A stretch of 64,000 bases of DNA from Cephalotus follicularis (GCA_001972305.1 BDDD01001619.1:62789-126788); one strand, 5' to 3'; positions 53,431 through 64,000 are shown, counted from the first letter of the stretch. Notes: generated by a model not told the origin, from the sequence alone. Made by a program: numbers and translations.

Positions 53431-54964
53431 GCAATAGGTATGTGAATTTTGAGTACAAAATTATAACCTCTCTACTTGAGTGAGGGCTCCATCTCTTTTG
53501 TGAGAGACACCACGGTTGTGGAGAAGTAGCTCCAAGTTTTTTTGAAGCTATTCGGGTATGGCCCTGGTCATTTCCTCTTGGTTATTTGAGAATTCCTTGA
53601 TTCATTCCGTCTGGAGTTTCACTGTTAGTACGCCTCCGTGGTGGTTGGCAAGATCTTGGTGCTAAAGTCAGGGGATGAGCGCACATGGGGCTTCATACAT
53701 AATCCAAGCAGGTGACAAGGCTGGGCATGCGGTTTGGGCCAGCCTCGGTTGGTTCTGGTTAGATGAGATGCTCGACTTTAGAGCAGACCTGTGTTTTGTT
53801 GCAGAGCTCATGAGGTGCCCTACTGTGGGGATAGATTTGAGTTATGCAGGCTAATGCATCAGCTTCATGTTGTGATGCTCTGCGTCAATTGTTCCGGAGC
53901 AAACCTGGTCTTTGTAGAGTAGACTAGGGCAGGGTAGAGCAGAGCGGACCAGAGCAGCGCAGACCAGACCAGAGCAGAGCAGACCTGGTCTAGGTTGAGC
54001 AGACTAGGACAATCAGACCTGGTTGAGCAGACTAAATTGAGCAGACCTGGATGGGCAGACTAGAACGAGCAGAGCTAGTTGAGGAGACCTGGGAGCAGCT
54101 AGGAGCCGACGGGAAGGTTATAGTTAAGCAAACCAAGGCTGGAGCCTATTTATTAAAGCCCAAAACTTCGGTCCATTACTTCGGCCCATTATGTTTCAAA
54201 TTCTACAAAACTCTAGAAGGCTCTTCATACTCATATATATCATGCCCATTATATGGTAATTCTCGAGAAATCTAGAAGGCTCTTCATGCTTATATATAAA
54301 TACGAATGGTATGAAATTAAAAAGGAGAGAGGGTGATGGGCCTTTCTTCATTCTTTGCGTTGGCTGGATTTCATCTTCTCCAAGCTTCCCTTACTCTCTC
54401 TTGGCCAGAGTTTCATCATCAAGAAAGCAAGAATAGAAGTGAATTCTCTTCCATTATTCTACTATATCCTAATGTGGATCCAATAGTTGATCTGAAGTTT
54501 CGAGAGGATAGTTCGTGGTAGCAAATTTCAGTAAATCTGTGAGTGAGACATTCCATTCTCATCCTTTATGATCATTAAGACGTATACAAATATATTATGT
54601 TGAGCAAGTTCTTTGACTGTGAGGTGATTCATGAGCATATGAGTGCTCAAACTCTGAGTAACAAGGTTACCTTGCCATGTTATGTATCGTCAGACTTATG
54701 ATATCGTGCTCTATACTCTAATGCTGGTACTCTATGACATGTCACATAAGATACCATATCGGTCGAGGGTGAGGTGTACGTACGACGCTCAACTCTCCTT
54801 AGTAGGCCCATTGTCTATGATGGGGTGCTATGTGGGAACTGCCCCCGGGAACCCATAGCCTGAATCTATGGCATACCGTTGGTCTATGATGGTATTCTGA
54901 GTGTGAGTGCAACAGAAGCTCTGTTACTCACCTATCGGACCTTGTTTGGTTATCTGATGACATG

Positions 54965-55816
54965 TTAGCCTTTCGGCGAGGCCTAGGGTCTGTGCATTGA
55001 ATACGTCGGCCCCTCGTGCGAGGTATGGTTGTTATAGATTAGCCTCTCAGCAAGAGCTAGGGTATGTGCATTGAATACGCCGGCCCCTTGTGCAAGGTAT
55101 GGTTACTATGACTGAGTTTCTCGGACGAGGGCTAGGGTCCGTGCAGTGATATGCTGGCCCCTCGGACGAGGTTGAGATATGGTGCGTGTAGTTACTTAGA
55201 CGAGGGCTAAGGTCCGTGCAGTGATATGTCGGCCCCTTGAACTGCATGAGGTTTCTCTGACGAGGGCTAGGGTCCGTCTGGTGATACACCGGTCCCTAGG
55301 ACAAGGCAGAGGTATAGGCACTCTACACCGGTATGGGTGTATGAAGGATGATGTAAACATGTTGTTGCCTTACCTATGATTATTGCTACAGTCGCTGAAT
55401 TTTGATGATATAGAGAGCCTGTGTGGCTGGTCTGATGATATACAGAGCCTATATGGATGGTCTGATGATATACAAAGCCTGTGTGGCTAGTCTGATAATA
55501 TACAGAGCCTGTGTGGCTCTCTGATGTTATTGCCTATGTGGCTGGTCTGATGATATACAGAGCCTGTGTAGCTACTCTGATGTTATTGCCTGTGTGGCTA
55601 CAGCCTGTATGGCTAGACTGACGATACACAGCCTATGTGGCTAGTTTGACGATACACAGCCTGTGTGGCTAGTTTGACGATGCACAGCCTGTGTGGCTAG
55701 TCTGATGATATACAGCCTGTGTGGCTAGTCTTATGATATACAGAGCCTATGTGGCAACTCTGATGTTATTACCTGTGTGGCTACAACTTGTGTGGCTAGA
55801 CTGACGATACACAGCC
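54965..55816 (+). repeat. Minisatellites of G 3' LTR
   Basis: GC-rich ~60-70-bp units (54,965-55,305) and ~28-30-bp GCCTGTGTGGCTAGTCTGA units (55,400-55,816), continued at 58,403-58,555 after insert Y. Confidence 0.85.
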
Positions 55817-58402
55817 TGTAATATCCTGTTTCTATGCTTACATGTCTTATGTTGGGTTTTTACCTTTTGATATATGCTATGGTTTGTGAACGCTTTGATT
55901 CTTTGCCTGAAATCCTATTATTTTTGTTTTCTGGGCACAAAGCGTCGACGCTCTCATTAGAACCGCCGACGCTTTGGGTGCTGAGTGACACGTTGAAGCC
56001 AAAACGTGTGACATCGACGCGTTTTGTATTTAAGCGTTTAACCGTCGACGGTTTAAGTAAACAGTCGACGCTTTGGTCGGCTTTCCATACCAGTTTGGAC
56101 GGTGGGCTGTTTAGGAAAAGAGAGGTTTTTGCCATTTTTGTTGATCTGATTTTCCTTGTCTGTTTGAAACCGAATCTGCATGAAAGGAAACTTATTAGTT
56201 GCATGATTTTACCATTAATTTGACACGTTTTTGTTGTTTTAAAACTGATCACTAAAAATTCTTTGAAAATCATCTGCACATTTTGATAAACACGAACAGC
56301 AGCTTGAACGCCCTTTTCTGCATCATTTTTGACGTCTTTTGAAGGTAATTTCTAAACAAAAATTGTAGTTTGTACTATGTAGTTTATATATCATCCTTTA
56401 ATTTGTATTAAAACCGACTATAATTTGATTTCGAGCATGATTTAAGAGGCCTGTTGAAACTGATTTTCTGTTGTTCTAAATTTGTTCATATATGAAATTT
56501 AGGTGCATAATTTGTTTTGCTGATGTTTTGATCAAATAAATTCTGCTATAGATGCGTAAATGTTATTGTTTTATACTATGAGAGACAAAGATCAGATTAT
56601 AGTTCATGATTTTGTAAACTATTTTAAAACCAGGTTTTGACATGAACATGCTATGCTAAACTTGTTATTTTCATGATTTTGTGTTTATAATCACCATACT
56701 GATAGTTACAGACTCATATGACATGTTTTTAAAATCTGTTTATTGCTCCTATAACTTCTGAATATGAAAAAAATCCGAATTGTTCATGAAATTGAAACTG
56801 TTTTCTGCATTGGTATTCTGTGTCTGACGCAAACCGTCGACGCTTATTCCGTGAGCGTCGCCGCTTTGTACCGTTTTGTGCTTTGGTCAGTCGACTCTTT
56901 GCTCGACGCTTTGTCCTTTTACGCAACGAAACCGTCGACGCCTAGAAACAAACTGTCGACGCTTTATGGCAGTTTTGATGTTTTGTTCTTTTTATGTTGT
57001 GTGATGCTTGGGCTTAAATGTTTAGGTCTTAATATCATTCGTGGTGGAGTTTAGGACACTTCTAGGGAGCTCTTGTACGGTATTCTAGTTTGTTTAGATT
57101 TTTGACCTGCTAAGGTACTGATTCTTCGTTCTTTGGTACTCTTTCGATTGAACTTTCATTAATTGATGATTTTGTACGTTTTATTGAACGAATTTATGTT
57201 TCTGGTTTATTCGAAATAAAACTCGTATTTTGATATGGATATTCTCATTTTGATAATAATCATACTGAAATGGATTTTAACATTGTTACTTCAGATATTG
57301 ATTAGTATATTTTCTGTTATCGAAAGTATGTTATTTATTTTAGACATGGCTTCCACTTTAGGAAGTATGTTAAACTTCAGATACAGATCAGAATTTGATT
57401 TTAAGATCGGATTTTGATTTTGATTTATGATATGAAAGTATAATCCTCTTTAAATAATTTCAGATATGTCTGGAGACAGATTACATAAGTACGTTTTAAA
57501 TTGTTTTAGAATAAAACAATATTTTAGCATAATAACATACAGAGAAAACCCTACCTAAGAGGTATCATAGGCATGTTCTTTGGCACGGAAGACATGACAC
57601 CTACCGTGGCGGTGTGATCGGTCTACGGCGTCTCTTTTAAATATGTGTCCTGAGAATAGGATATGGATCCTTTTGAGGCGTATGAGTATACTCTAGTTAT
57701 TGTCAGAATTCAGAAATTCAGTATTTGGGATTGTTTGTGTAGTGTCGTACACGACTTTTCTGTCAGAGCATGTGGACCTCGCGAACCCCTTGCACCTATA
57801 TATGTATGTATGTCAGAAAGTCTCTGTTATGGAATTATGAAATCAGATAATGTTTTGAATTATGTTATGTTTTCATAAAGTTATGATGATTCTATAACTG
57901 CTCGTTTTTAAATATTCTGTTTTACATTTCAAGAATATTTACTATGTTACTTTACTGAATTTAAAGTTCAAGTTATTCTGTCTACCGTTTACTGTTTTAA
58001 TTCCTTATCCGTACTGAGGTTTGCTCAGTCGCGTTTTTGTTTCTATGCGGCAGGTTTTCAGGATCATGGGGGAAACGTGTGATGAGAGTTACCCACTTGT
58101 TAGAGGATTATCTAGGAGTTGGTCCTTGTGTTTTCCAGTAGAATCAGATTAGTTTTCAGTAAAAACAGTTTCAGATTTTGGTTTTGTTTTGGTTATGTTT
58201 TCATCTTAAACAGTATTTGGATATCGGATTATGGTTTGTTTTTATTCAAGATTGGTTAAATTTTCAGACTCTGTTTTATATCAGTTTGTTATAAGATATG
58301 TTTTCAGACCACCACACTCGTTTCGCATCAGGTTATTGTTAGGTATTCAGTTATGTTCAGTTTGGTATTATGACCTGTAAGGGCTCCCACCATCGGGGGT
58401 CT
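55817..58402. mobile_element. LTR-like insert Y within G's minisatellite
   Basis: Starts TGTAATATCCTG and ends near CATCGGGGGTCTTA; flanked on both sides by G's 28-bp repeats, which hides any target duplication. The TGTAA start suits a gypsy-type LTR whose TTACA end is damaged. No coding region is recognised in 2.6 kb. Two GTCGAC groups are inside. Solo LTR is the best guess; orientation is probably plus. Confidence 0.5.
55940..56965. promoter_or_regulatory. GTCGAC motifs in Y (two groups)
   Basis: AAAGCGTCGACGCTC, ACCGCCGACGCTTT, GACATCGACGCG, ACCGTCGACGGTTT and ACAGTCGACGCTTT at 55,940-56,072; ACCGTCGACGCTTA, GAGCGTCGCCGCTTT, ACCGTCGACGCC and ACTGTCGACGCTTT at 56,830-56,965. Confidence 0.55.
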
Positions 58403-59649
58403 TAGTCTGACGATACACAGCCTGTGTGGTTAGTCTGACGATATATAGCCTGTATGGCTAGTCTGGCGATATACGGCCTGTGTGGCTAGTCTGACAATAT
58501 ACAACCTATGTTGCTACTCTGATGGTATACAACCTATTTGGCTACTCTGCATTGGTGCAAGAAGGCGATGGTATGAGGATGTTGATAAGATGATGATGAT
58601 ATGGGATATGATGGCATGATAGTCGTATTAGCATCCCTAGATAATATGGGCACATTCTAGGTTGTTGATCCCTCCGTAGAATCTGATGCTATTATATGCT
58701 CTGACGTTGTTGAGCTCTTAATTGCGTATTGAGTTCATTCTGTGGATTCTTGTGGGCTTATAGCCGTGATGCTATCAGGAGGAGCTTAAAAGCATATTGA
58801 CCACAGCTCCAATGGATATGATATATTTTCTCATGCAACATATCCAAACTTTGTTGAGGCAGCAGTTGGGTTACTGGAGGCAAACCATGGGCACGGACAT
58901 CATTCACTGACAGCTCAGGCCAGTTTCATGTGCATGCATGGGGCATATGGAATGTTGATTTTGAATGATCTTGAGTTGATGAGCAAACATGTTATATATG
59001 CCTAAAACAATCATTTCATACATGTAAAGGACTTTATACTAGGGGAATCTCAAGGGTACTTGAGGAAGTAGACGTAAGCACAGTTGGGCCGAACCACTAT
59101 AAATCTCTATCTCATTTCCTAACTTACTTCTCTCTTGTTTATTTTAATACTGCAGATGATGGTTTTGGATTTAACGAACTGCTATTCCTCCTTCGGGAGT
59201 GTGGAAATATAAATTGTGGTTGAACTGCATATTTTAGCAAATGTTCCCGACGTTCTGCAGGAGCAGAGTTCGGACAGCTATAGAAAGAGCTTGGAATGTA
59301 AGAGCAGAGCTCGGCATTTAAAGGTAGAGCTCTGAATGCCAGACCAGACCTCGAGGGTAGAGGCTAGAGGAAGAAATCATAGCTCAAGGCTCGAAGTCAG
59401 ACCTCGATGCATGAAGGCAGACCTCAAAGGTAGAGGTCAGACCTTGAAGCAAAGAAGTCAAGGTAGAGTTTGAGAAGCTAAGTCAGACCTCGGCGCTTAA
59501 TGCCCGTTCTCTGCCAAACACGTTGTTTGGTGTGCGGAGCTTAGCGCCCCGATCTCTGCAAATCATGCTGGTTGGAGTGCAAAGTTAGTATTTGTAATAA
59601 AGCACGACTCGTCCTGTAGGGTTGAAGTCTAGTAGGACGGGTTGTGTCA

Positions 59650-60889
59650 CTGTGGGTTGTAAATGGGTTTTGAAGAAGAAACTTAATCCTGACGGATCTG
59701 TAGCTCGATATAAAGCACGTTTAGTGGCTAAGAGCTATACTCAAGTTAGTGGGATAGATTATTTTTATATCTACTCACCGGTCTATCATTTGGCAACGAT
59801 AAGGATTCTTCTTGTTTTGTCATCTATTGAGCACTATGTTGTGCATCAAATGGATAAAAAAACGGCTTTCTTTAATGGAGACATAACTAATGAAATCTAC
59901 ATGAACCAACCTGAGGGATTTCTCATGAAAGGTTTGGATAACAAAGTTTGTAAATTAAACAAATCTTTGTATGGTCTTAAACAAGCACCTAAATTGTGGC
60001 ATCAAAAATTTAATAAGACGGTAAAGAGCCTTGGTTTTCAAACCAGTAATTCAGATAAATGCCTTTACTTTCGCTATATGTTGAATAAGGTTGCAATTAT
60101 CTGCTTGCATGTAGATGACATGTTGATTCTTGGTTCTGATCATTCTGTAGTGAATGACATCAAACAAACCTTGGCTAAAGAATTTGACATGAAGAATTTT
60201 GGTGTGGTCGACACCATTCTTGGTATGAAAGTAAGTTTTGATAGGCAAGAAATTTCTCTTAGCCAAGCTCATTACATTGAGAAACTGCTTTCTACATAGG
60301 GATACAGTGAGTATAAACTAGCTGAGACACCTTATGATTGTAACAAACGGCTGAAACCTAATGAAGGTGACATCGTGAATCAGTTAGATTATTTTAAACT
60401 GATTCGTAGTCTCATGTATGTGATGAGTTGCACTAGACCAGACATAGCCTTTGCAATAGGCATGTTGAATTGTTTCACTAGTAATCCTGGTGGTTATGTA
60501 TTTACACTAGGTGGAGCTGCTGTTGCATGGAAATCTCAGAGACAGACTAATATTGCTTTGTCTTCTATGGATCAGAACTTTATGCTCTAGTTTTTGCGGG
60601 AGATGACGCAGAGTGGATAAGGAATCTGATTATGGATATTTTATTGACTAGCTTAAAGATCAATTCTTTAAATGTGTTCTATGATAATCGAGATACAAAA
60701 ATGGTAGTTCAAAACTCACTCTTTAATGGTAAGAGGAGACATATTTGACTGAAACAAGCCATGTTGCATTATCTAATAGAACACAGGATTATCACTTTGG
60801 TCGATGTGAGATCGAAAGATAATATAACAGATGCCCTTACAAAGGGATTGAACAAAGATCGAATATTCAAAATTGCGAGGGAGATCTGA
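59650..60889 (+). pseudogene. pol: Copia-5 RT and RNase H (right half)
   Basis: Resumes the gene cut at 14,390: GCKWVLKKKLNPDGSVARYK, RLVAKSYTQVSGIDYFYIYS, MDKKTAFFNGDITNEIYMNQ, YGLKQAPKLWHQKF, HVDDM (60,108-60,119; Tyr of YVDD is His) and DTILGMKVSFDRQEISLSQ. TAG at 60,297-60,299, then the same frame gives SLMYVMSCTRPDIAFAIG and CFTSNP, directly joined to GGYVFTLGGAAVAWKSQRQT: a stretch of RNase H of about 70 residues is deleted. After a frameshift near 60,590 come AEWIRNLIMDILL, NGKRRHI, a stop and NITDALTKGLNKDRI, the end of pol. Old and inactive. Confidence 0.87.
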
Positions 60890-62641
60890 ATTTTAATCTA
60901 GTCCCATATTATTATGAATTTTTTGAATCTCATCTGACCATGATAAGCATTCGAGACAATATAAATATTTCAGATAATTTGGTAAAATTGTTGAAGAGAT
61001 CTGTGAAATCATTCCAAATATGATAATGTAGTAATCTCTTATGATACATACTTACCTAATTATTCCACAAAAAAAATATGAGAATTGTCTAATATGTTTC
61101 AATGATATTATAGTTATCTTTATATCATTTCAAATTTGATGATATGTCTCTCATGGTATATTGTTCATTCCAAATTTGATGATACAACAAAAATCCATGT
61201 TTGATACGACTGTAACATTCCAAATGAAAACATGAAATTGTCCTTGAAAAAGAAACAGTTAAGTCTTGTTCTTGTAAAGAAACTTGACGATAATACTTAT
61301 TGTTTGTTGATATTTTCAATCATTGTGAAATTGCACTGAGTTCTTTTGATAAAATTAGATACTTTTGTGCTTTATATAAATGATTAAATTCATATTGTTT
61401 ATAAAATTTATAATTGATAATTTACAGAGACTGACGAAAATATAAGAGATTGTTTGAATCTGAATCTTGAAGAGAATGATTTACTTGATGAATAAAATTA
61501 TTTTTAAGTTGTTAAGAACTATTATATTTTATGATTAAATAAATATTTCACTTACATGTAAAAAACTTCATGTTTGAGTTTAGATTTAATCTAAAACTCT
61601 TGATTTTTTTTAAGGTTTTATTTATGATTCAAATAGATTTCAAATCTATCTTAATATAGTGATATAAATAATTCAATATTTTGTTTAAACATTATATAAG
61701 TTTAACCTATTGGTTAAACTATATATAAAATATAAAAAATTATTAATCATTTAATTCTAACCAAAATTGTATGTTCTAATATAAACTCATATAGATAATG
61801 AACTAATACATTGATTAATAAACCTTAATTTATTCTGATATATACTTTACATTCCAAACTAGATGCCTTTATCATAATGCTTTAAGCAATCTTTAACAAT
61901 CTTACCACTTATGATGCGCCTAAACCAAGCCACTTAACCTTGACCTATAGAAGCGTTGATGCCCTTGCGCCTTAAGCACTTGCTTTTAAACATAGGGCAA
62001 GACAAATTCAACCAGCCACACACATACAAAGCAATTGTTTTTTATATGATATAACCAGATCAGACGCAATTATCTAATGTAGATCGAGTACCCGGGTTTT
62101 ATCTAATTTTTGCGAAGCTTGCACGGAGGGAAAGAGTCATCAATCCTTAAAGCTTAAAGTCAGTGTAACCGTGGTTTCTTAGATATTTCAAGTACAATCT
62201 CCTCCTGTTTCTGTCATGCCAAACTCAACCACCCACAATTAGGCTTTTAAGCTTGGTTCACCCTCAAATAAATAAAACTGAGCTTGAACACGTCAAACTT
62301 CAGACCGTGTTCTACGCTTTTGCGGCCAATGCTACTAAATCCATATTCCTTTCCCAAATTTACCACACAATTAGATAAGCTCCAAGACCAAACCAAAGAA
62401 CATAGAACTTCATCCCACTAGAAGCAAAGTAGATAGTAAACAGGAATTGTTATTAGAACATGTCTCACATTTTGAAAACGTGTTAAGGCATAAATATCAC
62501 ATTGCTCGGGTGGAATAAATGTGATGTCCAACATGACCTACCTTGTATGTATGCCACAAGCTAAGGCCCAGAAGCTAGCTGATATGGTCTTGTATTTCTA
62601 TAACAAAATTTTATAATAAATTCCAACAGTTCACCACCTAC
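60890..62641. other. AT-rich stretch without a recognisable gene
   Basis: Possibly the decayed 3' LTR of copia-5 at first (purine tract GCGAGGGAGATC ends near 60,888), then intergenic DNA and the 3' flank of the minus-strand gene. A short perfect inverted repeat AGTTTAACC-TATT-GGTTAAACT lies near 61,700. No ORF with domain features seen. Confidence 0.55.
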
Positions 62642-63115
62642 TCATTTGAGTTGCCTTCTTTGGGGTGGTAGCGGCTGAGACATCAAAACCTGGAGGGATG
62701 AAAACAACATCATCCCACATTGACGAAGAACTTTCCTGCCATTTTCATACATTTCATTGTTATTCTGAATTTTGGGTAATACACCAATTCATTGCTCGAA
62801 AACAAGAAAAATGACAATTTGGAATTAGTAGAAATAATCTGAGTTTATAATTATCTCCTCTTGTTTGCTTCAGCTTCAAGATAGTTTGTTATATAACTAG
62901 AATCAGTTTTTTAGAGAGATTTCTTACCTTCATTCCCTTAATTATATCCTCAAAAACAGCAACCTGAAAAACAAATGGAGCGTGAGTATTAAAAAAGTGA
63001 ATATTTGCCCATAAAGAGTCATGAAAAACATTACCTGAATATCCCCTTTTCTAAAAGCTGGATTTAACTGATTTTGTTCACGGGAAGCCCTCAGCAATGA
63101 CTTTTCCAGATCCTC
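62642..63115 (-). CDS. 3' exons of a probable host gene, unidentified
   Basis: Three phase-0 exons on the minus strand. Exon 63,115-63,035 (27 codons) gives EDLEKSLLRASREQNQLNPA and FRKGDIQ, with acceptor TTTTGCAG and donor GTAATG. Exon 62,963-62,928 (12 codons) gives VAVFEDIIKGMK, with acceptor TTTGTTTTTCAG and donor GTAAGA. The last exon, 62,764-62,642, begins after AATTCAG and gives NNNEMYENGRKVLRQCGMML, then FSSLQVLMSQ and a Pro/Gln/Arg tail to a TGA. Introns are 71 and 163 nt. A second acceptor at 62,736 would instead open another frame ending VVFIPPGFDVSAATTPKK to a stop at 62,631. The protein is helical and hydrophilic; I do not recognise it. Upstream exons should lie right of 63,116 or beyond the window. 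Confidence 0.5.
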
Positions 63116-63487
63116 CTGCAAAATCCCAACAACGACAACAATAATAACCAACATTCTAAGACTCAAGTTGACTATGTACTTAAGTGACTCAAGTACAGGA
63201 AACTTGTGATTACTGAAAAGGTAACTCTTTCGAACTCATGCTCAGGGGACATATAAATACATATATTGAGTAGAATAAAAAATACTATTCATTGGAAATC
63301 TATACATACTATCTATTTTCTGTTCTTTTTTTAAGTCGACCATGTGTATTATAACTTCAACATTGAAATTGTTTTCATAGAAGAAATATAAAAAATATAC
63401 AAGAAGATAGGAAGATGAACTCCATTGAATAGGACGTTGTGGGAGAGAAGCAATGCCCTCACAATTGTTGTGAACAGGCATTCCAGT
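63116..63487 (-). other. Presumed intron or upstream part of the host gene
   Basis: Starts (minus strand, reading back) with the acceptor side TTGTTGGGATTTTGCAG of the first visible exon. An open minus-strand stretch near 63,490-63,415 (MPVHNNCEGIASLPQRPIQW) could be another exon, but no convincing donor site is seen. Otherwise AT-rich. Confidence 0.3.
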
Positions 63488-63995
63488 TAGGGATGGCAAT
63501 GGGGCGGAGCGGGACAGATTTTACCATCCCCGTCCCCACCCCGTCAAAGAGCGGGGCGGGGACGGAGCGGAGTTTCTTTTCCCCATGGCGGGGTGGGGCG
63601 GAGGCGGGGACACCATTTCTTTGGCGGGGCGGGGGCGAAGATGAAAAATTCTGTCTCCATCGACCTCATCGTCATCTCTAACCTCATGGATATACAAGCT
63701 AAACACTCAAACTCACATATTAATATGTTTAAAATTTAAGAAAAAAAAGATTATATGTATTTGTTATACATAAATACATATTACAATAATATTTTGAGAA
63801 GTTCATTTATTCATATATCATATATGGGATAAAATATATGTGATACAATATATAAAGACGGAGCGGGGCAGGACAGAGCGGGGAAAACACTTGCTTTGCC
63901 CCCTCCCCATCCCCACCTGCGGGGCGGGGATTCCCCACTCCATTTGAAGCGGAGCAGAGCGGAGGGAGCGGGGGCGGGGAAAATTGTCGTCCCTA
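63488..63995. mobile_element. GC-ended non-autonomous DNA transposon, possibly hAT-like
   Basis: Left end TAGGGATGGCAATGGGG and right end (inverse complement) TAGGGACGACAATTTTCC match in 11 of the first 13 positions. Each end continues with dense GGGGCGGAGCGG text in opposite orientation around an AT-rich centre of about 200 bp. No ORF. hAT elements often have short TAGGG/CAGGG ends and 8-bp duplications; left flank ATTCCAGT cannot be tested because only 5 bases (GGGAT) follow the right end. Confidence 0.5.
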
Positions 63996-64000
63996 GGGAT

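Larger units (their letters stand above)
14391..59649 (+). mobile_element. Ty3/gypsy element G with nested insertions (45 kb)
   Basis: Bounded by the target duplication CTGTG (14,386-14,390 and 59,650-59,654). It starts TGTAACACCCC and ends GGGTTGTGTCA. After removing inserts it has a 5' LTR of about 3.5 kb, a primer-site-like sequence, a broken gag of about 1.3 kb and a 3' LTR of about 3.6 kb. There is no protease, RT, RNase H or integrase. Since the first ~40 bp of the 3' LTR are also missing, a deletion from gag into the 3' LTR is likely. It sits inside the RT gene of copia-5. Confidence 0.85.
53466..59649 (+). mobile_element. 3' LTR of G, interrupted by Y
   Basis: Recognisable from CCTCTCTACTTGAGTGAGGG. 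The first ~40 bp present at the 5' LTR start are not found. Own pieces are 53,466-55,816 and 58,403-59,649. It ends GGGTTGTGTCA. Contains the same low-complexity and minisatellite tracts as the 5' LTR. Confidence 0.85.

Noticed and set aside
55834..56279. Overlapping open frames of 129 and 139 codons on both strands in Y
   Set aside because: No domain or codon signature; the opposite frames overlap almost fully and cover a GTCGAC group. Judged to be chance.
3021..56965. SalI sites (GTCGAC) as cloning or assembly artefacts
   Set aside because: They occur as degenerate, spaced arrays inside LTRs, agree between LTR pairs and show CpG decay. Vector joints would not do that.
61690..61720. Inverted repeat AGTTTAACC-TATT-GGTTAAACT as a terminator or tiny MITE
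   Set aside because: Only nine pairs, no target duplication, AT-rich context where such repeats arise by chance.
63439..63706. GC-rich open frames on both strands rich in Gly/Arg/Pro
   Set aside because: They translate the GGGGCGGAGC repeats of the terminal transposon.

Overview
The window is nuclear DNA of a flowering plant, probably a eudicot with a large genome. It is AT-rich and almost entirely made of LTR retrotransposons. The evidence is plant-type Ty1/copia and Ty3/gypsy polyproteins, initiator-Met-tRNA primer sites (TGGTATCAGAGC), a CACTA-transposon end and, at the far right, small exons with GT/AG splice sites. No bacterial-style gene, rRNA, tRNA or CRISPR was found. The species could not be identified.

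Layout. Bases 1 to about 60,890 can be read as one nest of elements inside a decayed copia element (copia-5), whose RT gene is split between 14,390 and 59,650. Left stack (1-14,027): the right halves of an Athila-like gypsy element (1-4,162), a gypsy LTR remnant Z (4,163-5,346), a minus-strand copia element with gag and protease (copia-4, 5,347-13,096, with solo LTR X1 inside its LTR) and the 3' end of a CACTA transposon (to 14,027). Right stack (14,391-59,649): a gypsy element G with about 3.5-kb LTRs, gag only and no pol. Its 5' LTR holds a full SIRE-like copia element on the minus strand (copia-1, 15,832-25,133) and a solo LTR H2 (26,138-50,937). H2 holds copia-3 (26,637-47,647) and another solo LTR. 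The LTRs of copia-3 hold solo LTR X2, a second SIRE-like element (copia-2) and an LTR remnant W. G's 3' LTR holds an LTR-like insert Y. Matching 5-bp target duplications support most joints: CTGTG, CAGCA, GGATG, CTATG, GTTTG and TCAAT, with CTTGG less certain.

All element genes are broken by stops, frameshifts or deletions. Copia-3 keeps one reading frame through gag, protease, integrase, RT and RNase H, with seven stops and no frameshift. The two SIRE-like elements carry an extra ORF downstream of pol. Bases 60,890-62,641 hold no recognisable gene. The 3' exons of a probable host gene lie on the minus strand at 62,642-63,115, and a GC-ended, possibly hAT-like non-autonomous element closes the window.

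The most striking signal is not a gene. Arrays of a short, CpG-rich palindrome centred on GTCGAC (types GCGTCGACGC and GACATCGACGTC) occur in at least seven unrelated retroelement families here, repeated about every 21 bp and, where a TATA-like box can be found, roughly 70-215 bp upstream of it. They are absent from G's own sequence, copia-5 and the CACTA end. They look like a cis-regulatory module shared by unrelated retroelements of one genome.
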